Source of the DNA: Aspidiotus rigidus
Taxonomy: Eukaryota; Arthropoda; Insecta; Hemiptera; Diaspididae
Length of the DNA: 64,000 nucleotides
Assembly (NCBI GenBank): GCA_035079385.1
Contig: JAVHKY010000008.1
Location: forward strand, 5,192,001 to 5,256,000
Direction: 5' to 3'
How positions within the stretch are numbered: the stretch's first letter is position 1; the number at the start of each line of letters is the position of its first letter. Position numbers and translations under genes: made by a program. A model generated the notes under the pieces. It made no database searches. It was given only the letters and a program-made list of their open reading frames with translations, and was not told the DNA's origin. Of the stretch, positions 12,430 to 25,330 are shown piece by piece.

Positions 12430-13170
12430 GTCAAAATTTTTCCGAATACACAGGCTCGATGAAATGATCATCTTCAAGTTCCATAAATGGATTGAAAATC
12501 TCCCTCCCATGTTCAAGCGCCTTGTATACAGCTCGAGATTCAAAATTGTCGCCAGTTCTCCTCCATAGTGGGTGGTCGAAATGTTTCCAAGTCGCTCCTC
12601 TTTCATGTACACTTGTCGAAAGTTGAAATTTGTCCAAGTCCTCGTCCTGAAATACATAGTACGATGAGAGCGATTTCTCTAAGCCTTTGTTTTTTGAGTA
12701 TAGACTAAAGAAAAAATATTTTTCTCCTTCCTTTCACGTTCATAGCTCGGTAATGGTATTTTTTCAAATCCACCGCGTATGTAGCTCGAAATTCAAAATT
12801 TTTTCAAGTTCTCCATCATACCTGGATGGTGGAAATATTTCAAAATCCCCCTCCTTCCTCATACGAATAACTCGAAAGTCGAAATTCAGACCCTTAGGGA
12901 GTTACATCAGCCGTGCCTTGAGTACTAGATGTAACAAATTTCTACCTTTGGGTCTGAGGACAAAATATCCTAACCTCCATTCCCATCAAGTCTGTCAAAA
13001 TATTTCTCTTTCATAATTCGGCTCGAATTTTCAACACATTTAGCTATTTCTCCTAGTCTTCCTCCTGACATAAATTGCTATAGGTTCGAAATGTTTCAAA
13101 ATCTCTCCTTCAAATAATTTTCTAAGTCTTTTTGTGGTTATATAAATAGCTCAATGATCGAAATTTTCCC
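12430..13170 (+). repeat. Decayed array of the 45-bp unit
   Basis: Repeated phrases such as AGCTCGAAATTCAAAATTTT, TTTCAAAATCCCCCTCCTT and CTCGAAAGTCGAAATTC recur at roughly 45-90 bp spacing. They match the intact 45-bp unit at 26.3-28.2 kb (AGCTCGAGACTCGAAATTCT, then CCAAGTCCCCCTCC) in the same orientation. Divergence is high, so this looks like an old copy. Confidence 0.6.
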
Positions 13171-14120
13171 AAGTCCCTAAAGTAGGTGAGAGGCTCCATC
13201 TTTCTCGAGAACAGAATTCACCATGAAGACACGGTAGACTTTTTCCCCCAAGCATAACATATTGACAGACTCTTTTAAAATTCGTACCTGCGAGCCACAC
13301 TTTCGGGGTAAAATTAATTTTCAACAATATATATGATAATATAAGAAAAAAAAAAAATGGCATGTCTTCGTGGTCTTTAAGCTGCTACCTAGAATACGCG
13401 AGTTCAATGAACTTTCTATCCTTTGCTGGCAACTAGAAGAGCTGCGATATTCGCTTTCTCCTGTCCCGTTAATTTTATCTAGCTACGGGGAACCACAAAT
13501 GAAATCTATTAAGGCGCTCGATTGAATAAATTATTTACCCAATTAAGGGAGAAAAGAAACCTGCTTCGCAGAAATACGATCATCTTGTATTCGAAATTCT
13601 CATACGTTTCTTGGTTTTTTCCTAGATACTTGTATTGATCTATAACTTGGTATGTTTTTACCCTTCCAAAGTTGGGCTGAAAATATCTGTTTGTCAGACT
13701 ATAAAGGCTCTAATCCATTCATCAACAAATCATTTTCTTCTCGAGATCCTCATCCAATCAAAGATGTTGACAAAATACCCTTTCTTCGAGAACTCTTCAA
13801 CTCGACTCGTTTCCCAAAGTACCGTATCACAACCTCATTTAATTCCGCTTCGAATAATCACACACAACCAAAATTTTAAGACAGTGGCCAAGGGCAATTT
13901 CTTCTCCTTCGTCTTATAAGTGATTCTTATTTTATTTGCTAGATTCCCTTTTTTCCTCTTTATTCACGACTAATAATTTTGTCAAATTGAGCTATTCAGC
14001 TTTCCCCCCTCTGATCCCCAAGAGACCTTCTCCGGAATTCGGAGGCTTTGCATTAAGGTAATCACCGAAACATACTACAGAGTTTCCTTTAGAATAAAAA
14101 GTTGACTGTACGAATATAAA
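13171..14120. other. Unassigned DNA
   Basis: No supported gene was found. Overlapping frames at 13635-13919 have no recognisable motif and look like chance. Confidence 0.4.
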
Positions 14121-14129
14121 ACATAACCT

Positions 14130-15425
14130 CCTTCCCCATACCGGCATAAAACGATGGGCCCCAAGGTGAAGTTTTCAGTAACTTTCTTTTCCTGGTAGCA
14201 ATCAACAACATCGCTGAATGTGTCAAGTTCCCAACTACACAGCGCACCTTTGCGGATGACTTTATATCTCCATCAAATCCTCCAATTTCCACAGACCTCC
14301 AAAGCATCTGCAGAAAACAGGGGTGTAGTGAGGGGGGGGGGGTTTCTTGAAGGTGAACCTTCAAAACGTTTTCAGGGGGGCCCTCTCTTCCTTCTGCTTT
14401 TTTTTTTTTTTTTGCTTGGGACATTTTTTTTAGGGGGCGAGAATCTGATTTTTAGAGGGATTTCCTCAGAGACCAAAGGGGGTCACCGCACCACTGGCAG
14501 AAAACTCTCAACTTCATCACTTCTTAGTCTTCACTAAACGCTTCTCGTTTCTTTTCGTCTTTTTCAAATCAAGAAACCTTGCCCCTCCATTCAACCTCAA
14601 AAATTTTGAAAGTCAACCCCCCCCCCATCTGCAAAACACTTTGGATACATTTTGATTGAAAACTCACTTAGTCCCCATGTATAAGAATTCTCAAAGCTAA
14701 ATGCATCCGAGCACTGTCACATTCATTAAAAGGACACACCAGAAGAATTCCCTCCCACAACTCTACAAAGTCTCATATGCTGTCGACTGGAGTATGGGGA
14801 CCTGGTCTACAACCTAGCTTCTAAATCAATCCTCGAATTGCTAGACCCTAGATTAACCCTCAGTGCCCTCCCTATCTGCTCTGTATCGAGCTTCTGAGCG
14901 GGAACCACGGAACCTCTTTGTGGAAGACTCATTCTCAATTCCAACTTTATGTCCTCTGTATTCCAATTCTCTCAATTCTATTTTTCTCACAAAAACCATT
15001 CAGCTATCCTCTTAAACAAACAATCACTCAGCAAATCCATTGCAAGCCGTCCATTCGCTCTCGCTTCTCTGGACTTTATACTTTAAACTTCACACAGGTA
15101 ACTTCTTCCAATAACCACTTTTATGTACAATATATCAGACAACCAACTCCATTTACCTCACTTGACGATTCAAAAACCAGTATTCGCCAACTCAATCGAC
15201 GGAACATTGATGTCTCACCGCATCCTCAACATAGCCTCCATATTTGCTGCGGAACTCATCGCCGTCCTTGCATGTTTATTTGAACTCTCGTCTTTCACCT
15301 GACAGCACATATATTCCTTACTTCACTTACTTATGGACCCTTACTCCACCAATCCACTTATCCAAAGAATACACCTCACGCTGTCTAACTTCAAGCAGCA
15401 CCATCACATTAATTATGTACTCAAA
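14130..15425 (+). pseudogene. Decayed non-LTR retrotransposon (RT plus RNase H fragments)
   Basis: Fragments appear in changing frames on the + strand. FLVAINNIAECVKFP and TFADDFISPSNPPISTDLQS (about 14190-14310) carry the RT catalytic FADD motif. RLEYGDLVYNLASKSILELL (about 14784-14845) is the RT thumb region found in Jockey/I-type elements. AAELIAVLACLFELSS (about 15245-15295) and DPYSTNPLIQRIHLTLSNF (about 15333-15392) fit the RNase H domain. Stops, shifts and C/G-rich insertions show the copy is dead. It resembles the LINE at 24-25 kb. Confidence 0.7.
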
Positions 15426-18180
15426 AATTATATTCATTGTGGTGGTTGTCGGGGTAGTGACCCAAACTGAGGAACGTACCGAGCAAAAAGGAATTCCTAA
15501 AGCTGTGACTGGTTACCATATAAGCGTTCAACGTGAGATGTATCCAACTGAGGGTACACGTTGTCCGTATATCGCCAATAAAAAATTTCTAAATAAGGTG
15601 TATTTCACTTTGGGTCATCAATTCGTATAATCATCCCAACAGTAGTATTTCCGATCCTTATTCCAGACCTACTTAAACGCTTAATGTCTTCATGATATTG
15701 CCACCGGCCTACCCGTGGACTCTATAGACAACGAAAAAGCTCCTTAGATGCCCCAAGATTTTTCACTCAAAAAAAATTTGAAAATTAGATTTCCACTCAT
15801 CATCATTATTGTTCTTAATATTACCAAAAATTGCCTTTTTTTTAATAAGAACTTTACACTGCTGTAAGGGTTATCAGCTCAGGGTACATAACTGTGGGGA
15901 GTTCGTGAGAATTGGGTTAGGGACTATGGAAGGATTAGAGCCTACAGAGTAGATGGAGCACAAATAGTAAAAGGGAAATTTATAAAACACGTAATCATTT
16001 AAATATTGCGAACCCCTTTTTTCGAAAGAAAATCTCATTGAATGATGAGGTATTTCAAAACTAATCTGACGCAACGACGAACTTTACGAAATTGCAGGGT
16101 GAAAAAATTGGGAAACCCCGAACTTGAAACCCAAAATGGTCTTTCGTCGCTTCCAGTAAATCGAATTTGGTAAAATATAAAATCATTCTCGAAAACGTAT
16201 ATTTACTGAAAAAAATTTGTACTTACTCGCTACATGTTGACCGACGTTGTAGTGCTGCTTAATATTAAAACTTCGAAGGAGGAGGATTCCATATTGGCTG
16301 CTTGGAACCACGCGCGCGAACGCTCTGTACGTCAACTTTCATTTGAAGAAAGAATATTCCACACAGATAATCATTACACTCTTGCCATTATCCCCCACTA
16401 TGAGGACGAGAGAGAGAAAAAAAAAAGGGAACAATAACGTCGCTAAATGTGCACCATTGTATATAAACAGTATAATGTTTAATACTGTAAACAGCAATTA
16501 TGTCCGTGTAGGAGAAATTTGTTATGCGGTTTAAAGTGAAATCGCGATTATAATTAAAATTAAATTGATTGGTCTCACCGTGATAATTCTGAAACTGATG
16601 CATTACGAGAGTACTCTTAAATGGTTCACTTGTCATCTTGCCATCGTATCGCACGTATCCATCATGTTAATATTTTAACTCTCACTCTTACTTTCCTTAT
16701 AGCTGTGCGTAGACTTATTTTTTTCTCATCTATCCGACGCCTAATTTTTCCCCCACCCCTCCGCCACGGTGAATGACTGAGTTTTAGATTCGTGATATTC
16801 CATCAAAATAATCTACGGTTATTCTTTCAATGTTTATTTTTCATCGTTTTACTTCAGTTAACTTTCTATACCTACCAGAATATTGCTCATCCAATTTATT
16901 TTGTAATCACACTAAAAGATATAGAAAGCATTATACAAGTAAATTATAACTTATGACGACGATTAGGTGCCTTGTACGTACTTGATGATATGATTTGTTT
17001 TTAAAGACGTCTGTGAACTCATCATCACGTTTTTTTTTCTTTTCATTTTTCCAAATTAACGCTGCCTTAATTGGAGGCACTCATTCTAGCAGATGCGATC
17101 TTTGTTGAATATGCGTGGGATTCTTTAGCAAAGGAAATTTATATGAAAAAAGAGTTCGAACACTGTAAAGAACGATTTTCTCCGAATTTTGTTTTGATAT
17201 CGAGAAATGAATATTCAAAATTGGAGTTCCGAAGAACCCGCATTTTTCTGAGTCCTCTCCTCTCCCTGTCTTTACAGCTCGATAATCGGATATTCGTCAT
17301 GTCGAACTCCTTCAATTTTTTAAATTTCTGCAAGTCCCCTCATTTTAGGGTCGGCGGACGGCTGACTGCGGACGTAAAATTTCTCAAAAAAGTCCGGAAA
17401 AAAGAATTGACATGACGGTTTCAGCCACCTGCTTTGAAAATTATGTCCGCATATTGTTTCTGATAACGTCGACGGACTCATTCACATACGAGGACCATTG
17501 AAGAAGAATTTAAAAATCGTAATAAGCGCAGAACAGGATTCCAATCACAAATATCCAATTAATCGCCTTCTTAAATTTAAAATCATGGTAATACAATCGT
17601 TTGAAAAACCTAATTGCGAAAAATATTCATCATGGATCATAATTGCGAAGCATTCGATTATCTCGCTGCACGCACGACCAATTTTCTCCTCTCATTTCAT
17701 TCTTCGCACCAGAAGAATTAATCTTCGAAAGTAAATAAAGAAAATTTCTTTCTCTTAAACCATTTATGTTCCAAATTAATTTATATAACTGCATGAGAAA
17801 CGGAGAGCGTACGTTTCCTGTACAACAGAAATCGAGCGAAAAGTCTTATCAAACGTAATTAAAATCTGTAATCTCGTTAGTAATAAGAATCCTTTCCAAA
17901 TCATAATACTTTCATTCAACAGTACGCTCAAAAGTCGATATTTTTCGATACATCAAATTTCAGTTTTTTTTTTCAAGTCCCTGATGGATTTGTAACGGAT
18001 AAGGAAGCTCAACCGTCGGCCGGGAGCGACTGTCAAAAATAATATTCGTAAAGCCTTAAATATGGGCGAAGTGTCAATTAGTAGTATTGCAACGTTGCTA
18101 CAGACTAAGTTCTAGCTTTCATCCGTTCGAAACCACAATTTGCCAGCCTGTAGACAGATAACAAAAAAAAAAATTAAGAT
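15426..18180. other. Unassigned DNA
   Basis: I see no convincing exon, repeat array or RNA gene in these 2.7 kb. Several frames of 60-128 codons exist (for example 15244-15630 and 17071-17415) without recognisable motifs. GGCGGACGGC at about 17354 is a word shared with the composite repeats. Confidence 0.4.
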
Positions 18181-18185
18181 GCAGT

Positions 18186-18606
18186 TGCAAGTTTTGCCAC
18201 GGCGAGCGGGGAATCCGCAAGACCCGTTCTTCACCGCGGAAAGTCTTTCAAAAAGTAGAAGATAGAGAAAATCCTATCACATATAGCTCGAGAGTCAAAA
18301 TTTTTCCGAGTCCCCCTCTTATCATATATAGCTTAGAGGTCTTAATTATTCTAAGTCCCCCTCCTCTCATGTAATAGCTTAGAGGTTGAAATTTTTCCAT
18401 GTCCCCCTCCTATCATATACAGCTCAAGAGTTAAACTTTTTCAAGTCCCTCCTATCATAAATAGCCCAAGAGCCGACATTTTTTCAAATCCACCCCCCCT
18501 CTCCTTGACGTCATCAACGTCGTGATGTCATTAACCTCGGACCGCTCGCGACAACGAAAATTTCCTGAAAGTAAGGGATAGCGGGTTCTCCGCCAAAAAA
18601 AAAGAA
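18186..18606 (+). repeat. Composite repeat, copy 1 (short array)
   Basis: The left block has GCAAGTTTTGCCACGGCGAG followed by hairpin GCGGGGAATCCGC (18206-18218). About four or five degenerate 45-bp units follow (18283-18490). The right block has TGACGTCA (18506-18513), CCTCGGACCGCTCGCG, AAAATTTCCTGAAAGTA and hairpin GCGGGTTCTCCGC (18581-18593), then an A-run. This block order is shared with loci at 26.2, 43.8 and 53.9 kb. Confidence 0.75.
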
Positions 18607-18719
18607 AAGTTTGGAAAACAAAGTACAAAAAATTATTGACAAGACAGGTAATTTTTCCGCACTGCGTCGAAAAAATATACCCCCTTCTGAAATGCATATC
18701 TAGTTCAGTGGTTGGGATA

Positions 18720-19020
18720 TTTCTGAATTCTTTTCACCTTTGTATGATCATAATATAGCTTAAGAGGTGAAATTTCTCCTGAATCATACAGCTCGGAGTT
18801 CGGATTCAATGACCTTCCTTATATTACATGAAGCTCGATGGTCAGAATTGTTGCAAGTCCTTTCCCCCTTTTCGAAAGTTGAAATGTTTCCAAGTCCCTC
18901 TTCTGATCTATACAGCATCTATACAGCTTGAGGTTCAAAAATTTTCGGAATTTTCCTCCTCTATATAGCTCGATAACAAAAAAATTTTTCCGGTTCCTAA
19001 AAATTTTTCTGGTAGATACA
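18720..19020 (+). repeat. Decayed 45-bp-type units
   Basis: Phrases such as ATAGCTTAAGAGGTGAAATTT, AAGCTCGATGGTCAG and GAAATGTTTCCAAGTCCC recur with CTCCTCTATATAGCTCG. They are divergent members of the 45-bp family in the same orientation as copy 1. Confidence 0.5.
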
Positions 19021-19219
19021 AATAAATAAATATCATATTTCATGCCTCTCTTACTGTATGTTCGTCTTTGCGGGTTACTTTTGCCCTCATTCCGCGCATT
19101 CACCTGCCATCTTGGTCCAGTGTAAGTCCTAGTATACTGGGCGTTTGCTCACTCGCTCCGCTCATTCACCCCCAATCCTGGTTGTACTCGCAAATTTCTG
19201 AATCGTCTTCGGAGTATAA

Positions 19220-19603
19220 CACTACTGAACAGCTATCCTGTTACAAAGATTCTATTATGTGATTCTTAGATACTTTTTAACGCTGAACACGAATCCGTTG
19301 TCCGTTTTTTGCTAGCACGTCACAATTTTTAGTAATCACGATAAAAGTTCTCGTTTACTTGCCGCGCATCGTCGCGAAACACATCGACGATAGCAGTGTC
19401 GCTATTGAAAACGTTCGTTACGTTCCGCGACAGCGCGCGGCAAGTAGACGAGAATATTTGTTATGATTACGAGAATATTTATCGTGATTACTAAAAATTG
19501 TGACGTGCTAGCAAAAAACGGACCACGGGTTCGTATTCAGCGTTGAAAAGTATCTAAGAATCACGTAACAGAATCTTTGTAACAGGATAGCTGTTCAGTA
19601 GTG
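19220..19603. mobile_element. MITE with long terminal inverted repeats
   Basis: The left end CACTACTGAACAGCTATCCT is mirrored at the right end by AGGATAGCTGTTCAGTAGTG, and pairing continues for over 130 bp inward (including GCTAGCACGTCACAATTTTT and its complement). ATAA flanks both ends (19216-19219 and 19604-19607), a possible 4-bp target duplication. The arms are highly similar, suggesting recent activity. There is no ORF. Confidence 0.85.
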
Positions 19604-20066
19604 ATAATCCGTTCATTTATGGGCGTGCAAGGGGGTTCGAATCATCCTTGGGGTATATGAGAGGAAGAGAAGAGGGAAGTGTACTAATTTACTCATTAAT
19701 TCGGCGGAAAGAGGGTGGCGTGCAAGTGTACTTGCAGATTTCTGCATCACCTGTGGGGTATAAAGGGGGATACTAATTTGCTCTTTAATTTGGAAAAAAA
19801 AGGGTGGTGTACAGGAGTACAAGCAAATTAATGAATCACCTACGGGGTATAGGGTATTTAAATGAAGAAAACATTTTTCTCAAAAATATCCTAAATCTGT
19901 TAATTTGGGGAAGGGGCAGGGAGGGGTGGGTGTATTCACAGATTTTGTAATTAGGGTAAAGGGAGACTACAGAAGTGAAACAAGTCAAAAAGTAAAAAGG
20001 ACGACTTCCGTAACGAAGTTGAACGAGGAACGCAGGGAAACTGTGGTATTGAAAATTCAAATTGAA

Positions 20067-20172
20067 ATAAAATGAAAACGAAAGTTCGTTCGGCACTGCC
20101 GTCAAAAAAACGTTTAATACACTAAACGTTTTTTTGACGACAGTGCCAAACAAACTCCCGTTTCCATTTTGT
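20067..20172. mobile_element. Short foldback element
   Basis: GCCGTCAAAAAAACGTTTA (about 20099) pairs with TAAACGTTTTTTTGACG (about 20123) across a six-base loop. The arms extend outward with mismatches (CGGCACTG/CAGTGCC, GAAAACG/CGTTTCC). It is about 105 bp and non-coding. Sparse 45-bp-type phrases follow at 20265-20350. Confidence 0.65.
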
Positions 20173-20379
20173 AAGAAAATCGTCAAGAATATTTTCTCGA
20201 CAATCAGTTTTTGTGAAATCGAAATCTTGAAGAATTTAAATTCTTTTGAGTCCTTTCTATCATTGTAAAATATAGCTTGCAAGTCAACATTTTTCGAAGT
20301 ATAACTCCAATCATACATTATTATGGCTCGAAAGTCGAAATTCAGAATTTCTCCTATCGCCCTCCCCCGTCCCAATCCC

Positions 20380-21535
20380 TCGAGGCTTCAAATTTATCTT
20401 CTTTCTTCCATATGACATAACCAAAAGACTGTAAGCAGCTGTCATTTCCATAACTCGCCTCCATTTTTTCTGACCTCAATAGAAACTTGATATTTTCAAG
20501 ATTTTTCTTTGAATATGTTTGAAGTATGGAAATGGAAACATAATGCAAACCATTACAGAACACAGCAAATTTCCGTATACTTAATTTCTCAAGAAACTGA
20601 CATGACTTCATTCGCTCCTAGATATTCATTTCAACGCGAGTGTGGTACACTTTATTTCCACTTTCTAGCCAGTAACGACGAATATTTAGCAGAAATTTGT
20701 TACCCTATATCACTGTATGCTACTCTTTATTTAATTCGGGCCAGGGAAATATGCCTAACACTCTCATATCACGTTTTTCGGGTTTTACGACTTCTCATTT
20801 TCACAATTTTTGTCCTTCTAGATTATTGCAGAAACTGGTATAGAAGAGAGTTGAGTCCACTAGAATCTAGTATGCGAATAAGCGGCAGAGTTCGTTTAGC
20901 CTAAATGCTAGTCAGGTAGGTAACAAGAGGGGAGGGCACCGAGCCCCTTAAACGTGTCACTAGTCACCCCCTCCTTAGCCAAAAGTACAATCCATAGAAA
21001 AGAACATTACGACGTTTGACTGCCCTAATTTTCATAGGAGCCTCTCGTACAAATGGACTCGGGTTACAGACCCCTTGCTAGTAAACAGTAAGACCCATTC
21101 AGCTCGTTTACAGTTCGCGGGCGTCTAGCCTCGTTTATCTTATAGTGGTATAACGTATGTATGACAGGCTAGCCTACAGTAGGCATCTTAGTCTACACCG
21201 TATTGGAAGGGGGAGAGGATGTTGTTTGACTCTAAATACCACAGGAGTCTTTTGTTCAGTATTTTCTGGAATAGTTTGCCAAGAACACTGGAGAGAGCTA
21301 TAGGGCGGTATGAGATTGGGAGGAGTGGATCAGAGTTGAGTTTTAGTATGGGGAGCGCGTAAAATTTGTAATGAACCTAAAATTAAAATTTGAGACCCGG
21401 TTTGTAGAGCTAAAAAAAAAAATGGCCTGCTTTACCGTCTGGTTCAGAACTCGTTTACAACAGAAGAAGAGGGAAGTACGCGATAAGTATCAGATGGAGT
21501 TGATTGACCTGTAAAATAATACGAGTACCTTCCCC
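20380..21535. other. Unassigned DNA
   Basis: No supported gene was found. A 131-codon frame at 20509-20904 shows no recognisable domain and has uneven composition; I treat it as chance. Confidence 0.35.
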
Positions 21536-21539
21536 AGTG

Positions 21540-22155
21540 ACTTGTTCGAACAAAATCGGAGGGATTTGCCAAAATTTTATTACCCAACTTCTCGAAACTA
21601 ATTTTGTTGAAATTAGAAATATTGCGTTTCGCACATTTGTCATGTTCGAGTGTCGACTTTTTCGGCGTATGAAGGCAATTAAAAGTTCAGAAAGGTCGTC
21701 ACTAACTGACGAACACTTGCAGGCTACTTTACGAACGGCGACGACAAGCTTTGTCCCTAACATTTCAGAACTCGCAGCTGAAAAACAAGTGTAGCTGTCA
21801 CATTTACTAGGTTATTTTCCAACTCTTTCATCGTTATGTTTTTTCTATTTTTGCTTTTTTTTTTCTTACTTATTATTTTTGTATGCCTTAAAAAAAAATC
21901 ATCTTTGTATCCTACTTGTATATTGTAGACATGAAATCATGATTAATAAATTAATTTTTTTTAATAATATTAAATATTAATTATTTTAATTTCTTTTTAT
22001 ATTAAGATTTTATTAAAATTGTTATTAATAAATTGTGTATTTATAAATTTTGATACATATTTAAATTATTAAAACTTTTTTTATAAAATTATAATGAAGA
22101 AATTTTATTGTTACTCTTTGGGTTTTCTGAAACTCTTTTGCGGGCCGCAGGTACG
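21540..22155 (+). pseudogene. hAT transposase C-terminal relic with 3' end
   Basis: An open stretch to 21794 contains EIRNIAFRTFVMF, RRMKAIKSSERSSLTDEHLQ and ATTSFVPNISELAAEKQ. This is the C-terminal dimerisation region of ZBED/GTF2IRD2-like hAT transposases (typical order: STYxCE, then F..M..IK, then L.D.HL). The STYxCE segment is damaged (FECRLF), so the copy is dead. AT-rich DNA follows and then TGCGGGCCGCAGGT (22139-22152), typical of hAT subterminal sequence. The 5' end was not found. Confidence 0.65.
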
Positions 22156-22159
22156 AGGC

Positions 22160-23850
22160 GAACTTATGGGCCAAGTCCAATCTTACGCTCACGTAAATTT
22201 TAGAATCGGAATCCAGGTTTTGTGAAGACATGAAATACGTCAAAAATTTGGTGAATGTTAGATTGGCTCTTATCCAAAGACTCAATCACCTTAACTACAA
22301 GTAAATCCTGACCTATAATTTTCTCTTCCGAATTCGTCACCCTCTATTTAAGCAACTCCCTATAGCAATTATTCACCTTAGTTTCATCCCACGCTCTTAG
22401 GAGAGATAATATAAGGGAGGAAAATATCTCTGTTCTGAATGGCTAGTATATTAATTTTTACCTCTTGAACAATGATTTTATTTTGTTGACCGTTTATTTT
22501 TTTCGTAACTTGTCAACTACAATCTCTGCCTGGCTGTACTCCCTAGCTTCACATTAATTTTAGCAAACAAATCTCGAGAACTTACCGTATTATGCAAACA
22601 ATAGCATCACTTTGGTTTAAAATAAGAAATAATTACGAAGTTTGTCGATCAATAAAGAAAAGAGGGAAATTAAATTAATCTGATACAAATACGTGATGTG
22701 ATGGACGTAGAAGGATTCTAGAAACCGTTACGGATTACGTAAGAATACCAAAAAAAAGAATTAACGGTGTAGTTACGTTATCGTACCGCTAAAATGTTCG
22801 AGTAAGTTAGGTAAATTTAATGCTAATCAATTTTTTCCCCCTTCTTTATCATCGACTCTTGTCGGTTGCAAGAAAAACCAGACACATCTCGCACGCGGAA
22901 TACGTGAGAAGAGACACCGAAGAAAATTTTCCAATAAATCCGCCAACACGTTTTTCACGTTAATTTGTCTGGCTCAGCTCGGCACGTTCTACTTTGAATA
23001 AGTACGGAGTATGAAGAAGTAGAGATCCGTGCTGACCGTACGTCTCGATAGGTTCAATGAACCGTTGAATAATGCAGAAAAACTCGACGTGATTTTAACC
23101 GGAGGACAAACCAAAGAAGGGAAATAAAATATCGACGTAAAAAAAAGTATTGTATTATTCGTAAATTAATGATACTCCAGTAACCTGAATTACATCACGG
23201 TATGCTAATTCGGCGTGTTCCTTTTTTCTTTAACTGTACAAATAATCGAAGATCGAAGATAGCGGAGATGAAACGAAAATTGACTCGTTATTTCGAAATA
23301 AAAATCGATGATGAACTTGAATTGTACGTGCTTTCTCCGCGCAATCCATCGTGCACAGTTAGAGTCATCGGATACAGAAAAAAAAAAAAAAGTTTGAAAA
23401 TGGACTCTAGAATGAAGATTTGTTACATTTTCCCATTTTTTTTTCGGCTTGGCTGCGTCTGCTGATCTCTGAAAGATAATTTTGCGTTAGTTTCATTATC
23501 TCAAATTATACGCATTAGCCTCATTTTTATAATAACGTTCGAACTACTTTGTGTGAAACGTTTACCACTACAAAGTGCGAGTATATAATTGCGGCCTATA
23601 GAAGTACCACAGAAGAGTCACAGATCGTTTTTAAAGATAAGATCAGTTGAGGTGCTGTTTGAAAAGACAAGACGAGAAACCGACCAAGAATAAATTATTC
23701 ACAAATTTGTTAATCGTCAACTCCCTTAATTATAGTAGGAAGTTTATAATATTGATTTTCCACAATGCAGTTGGTAAACTACGATTTTACTCTTTGATGG
23801 TAATCGTTTCTATCATTTGGGAGAAGGTAGTCTTAACGTAGACCAAGATT
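22160..23850. other. Unassigned DNA
   Basis: I recognise no gene or repeat here. Open frames are under 90 codons. Confidence 0.4.
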
Positions 23851-23963
23851 AATTGGAATCAAGAGGCTGAGCTCACTTGGGGCGGTTTCGCCTTCTAGGC
23901 TGGTTTCATTAATACACAGTGAAAATACTAGGTTCATATTGGCTTTAAAGTAACATTTTTCCA

Positions 23964-25330
23964 CCTCTACCAGAGCTTAATCCGATCCATCCTCGATTAC
24001 GGATCACCCATTTACGGTCTCGCCCCTCCCTCTCATTTAAAACTACTCGACACCATCCAAAATTCTTCACTCAGAATAGCTACTGGAGCATTCCGAACCA
24101 GTCCCGCTGAAAGCCTCTGTGCAGACACTGGCTTCCCCCCACTTCACTATCGACGCCTCAAACTGACAACCAACTTCCTCACAACTGTCCTACAGTACCC
24201 GCAAACCCCCGTCCACCATCGCATATTCCCCCCTCATCATAACCAAAATTCCTCGACCAATCTACGTTCCAACCTAGAACTCCAACTAGCACGCCCCTTC
24301 AAGTTCCATTGCCTTAACCACATTGTTCCCTCAACCCCTCCTTGGCTCTATTCGCGACCTAAAACGCCTCCCTCGTCTTTCAACTTCTCCCGAAGAATAC
24401 CAAGCACAGTTTAACAAAATCCTTAACAGCTTTCACAACCCTATACTATGTTTAACCGATGGATCTAAATATCAAAACAAAACCGGCTTTGCTTACTCAA
24501 TAGATCACATCACAGTCTCTCACCGACACCGCAACACTGCATCCGTCTTTACCACTGAACTACAAGCAATCTTTAGCTGTTTAGAACACATCCTCACCAA
24601 CCTACCCTCCTGTCTTCCTCTCAACCCATTTTTAGTCATTTCCGACTCCCTATCATCACTCGACGCCATATTCAACCACACTTCCTCCCACCCACTCATA
24701 AGTCGTATACACACTCTCATTAACACGTTCCATACCATCCCCATCCCATTATTCTTCATCTGGGTACCTGGTCACAAGGGTATCCCAGGAAACGAAAATG
24801 TCGACAAAGCAGCCAAACTAGCAACCCACAACCCATCAGTCAACCGCTCTTTCCTCCCCTCACGCTCAGATCTCTCCAAACACATCAACAAATTCATCAC
24901 TCATTGGTCTGATCGCAAATCACACTCAAACAAACTAGCCCAAATTAAAAATATTCCCACCGCATGGGACTCTTCAAATCTGTCAACACGCAGAGAAGAA
25001 ATAGTCATCACCCGTCTCAGAATCGGCCCCACCAGACTCACTCACACCCATCTCATCTCTCATCGTATGCCTCTCTCATGCCCTCACTGCGAATCTGAAC
25101 ACCCCCTACCCGTTCAACACATCTTCTGCTGCCCCAACTTGACCCAACTCCGTAATTCCTTATCCATCCCTCACAACCATACAGAAGCACTTTCAGATCT
25201 CTTCCCCTCCATCCCTAACATATTCAACTTTTTACAACAAGCCAACTTCCTCTCACGCATATAATCACACAATCTAGCCGAGCTCATAGCCCTGAAGGCA
25301 GGCTGCTAGTAGCTCGTTAATTTAAAAAAA
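23964..25330 (+). mobile_element. 5'-truncated non-LTR retrotransposon with target duplication
   Basis: The insertion is bounded by a perfect 12-bp direct repeat, AACATTTTTCCA (23952-23963 and 25331-25342). It holds the end of an RT domain (about 23965-24390, with LIRSILDYGSPIYGLAPPSH), an RNase H/zinc-finger ORF and a short 3' UTR. The UTR contains AGCCCTGAAGGCAGGCTGCT and ends in an A-rich tail. The RT tail and RNase H lie in different frames, so a one-base shift (or two-base loss) lies between about 24320 and 24410. The domain content matches Jockey/I-superfamily LINEs with RNase H. The perfect target repeat implies a fairly recent insertion by target-primed reverse transcription. Confidence 0.92.
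24323..25264 (+). pseudogene. LINE RNase H and zinc-finger ORF (fragment)
   Basis: This 313-codon open frame encodes RNase H. CLTDGSKYQNKTGFAYS holds the first catalytic Asp, TTELQAIFSCLEHIL the Glu, VISDSLSSLDAIF the second Asp, and FIWVPGHKGIPGNENVDKAA the GHxGIxGNExxD block with His and Asp. A C-terminal CPHC…H…C cluster (about residues 252-270) looks like the zinc knuckle common at LINE ORF2 ends. RNase H removes RNA from RNA-DNA hybrids during retrotransposition. The ORF is uninterrupted, but the element lacks its endonuclease and most of RT, and the upstream RT frame is shifted, so it cannot move by itself. Confidence 0.85.

Noticed and set aside
19630..19650. GGGGGTTCGAATC as a tRNA T-arm
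   Set aside because: No acceptor, D-arm or anticodon stem can be fitted around it. No tRNA gene was supported anywhere in the window.
19836..20375. 179-codon - strand frame
   Set aside because: It overlaps a foldback element and 45-bp-type repeat phrases, and I see no domain or splice context.
20509..20904. 131-codon + strand frame
   Set aside because: No recognisable motif, an irregular composition and no plausible promoter or splice sites.
24520..24759. - strand frame inside the LINE
   Set aside because: It is the antisense of the RNase H domain.
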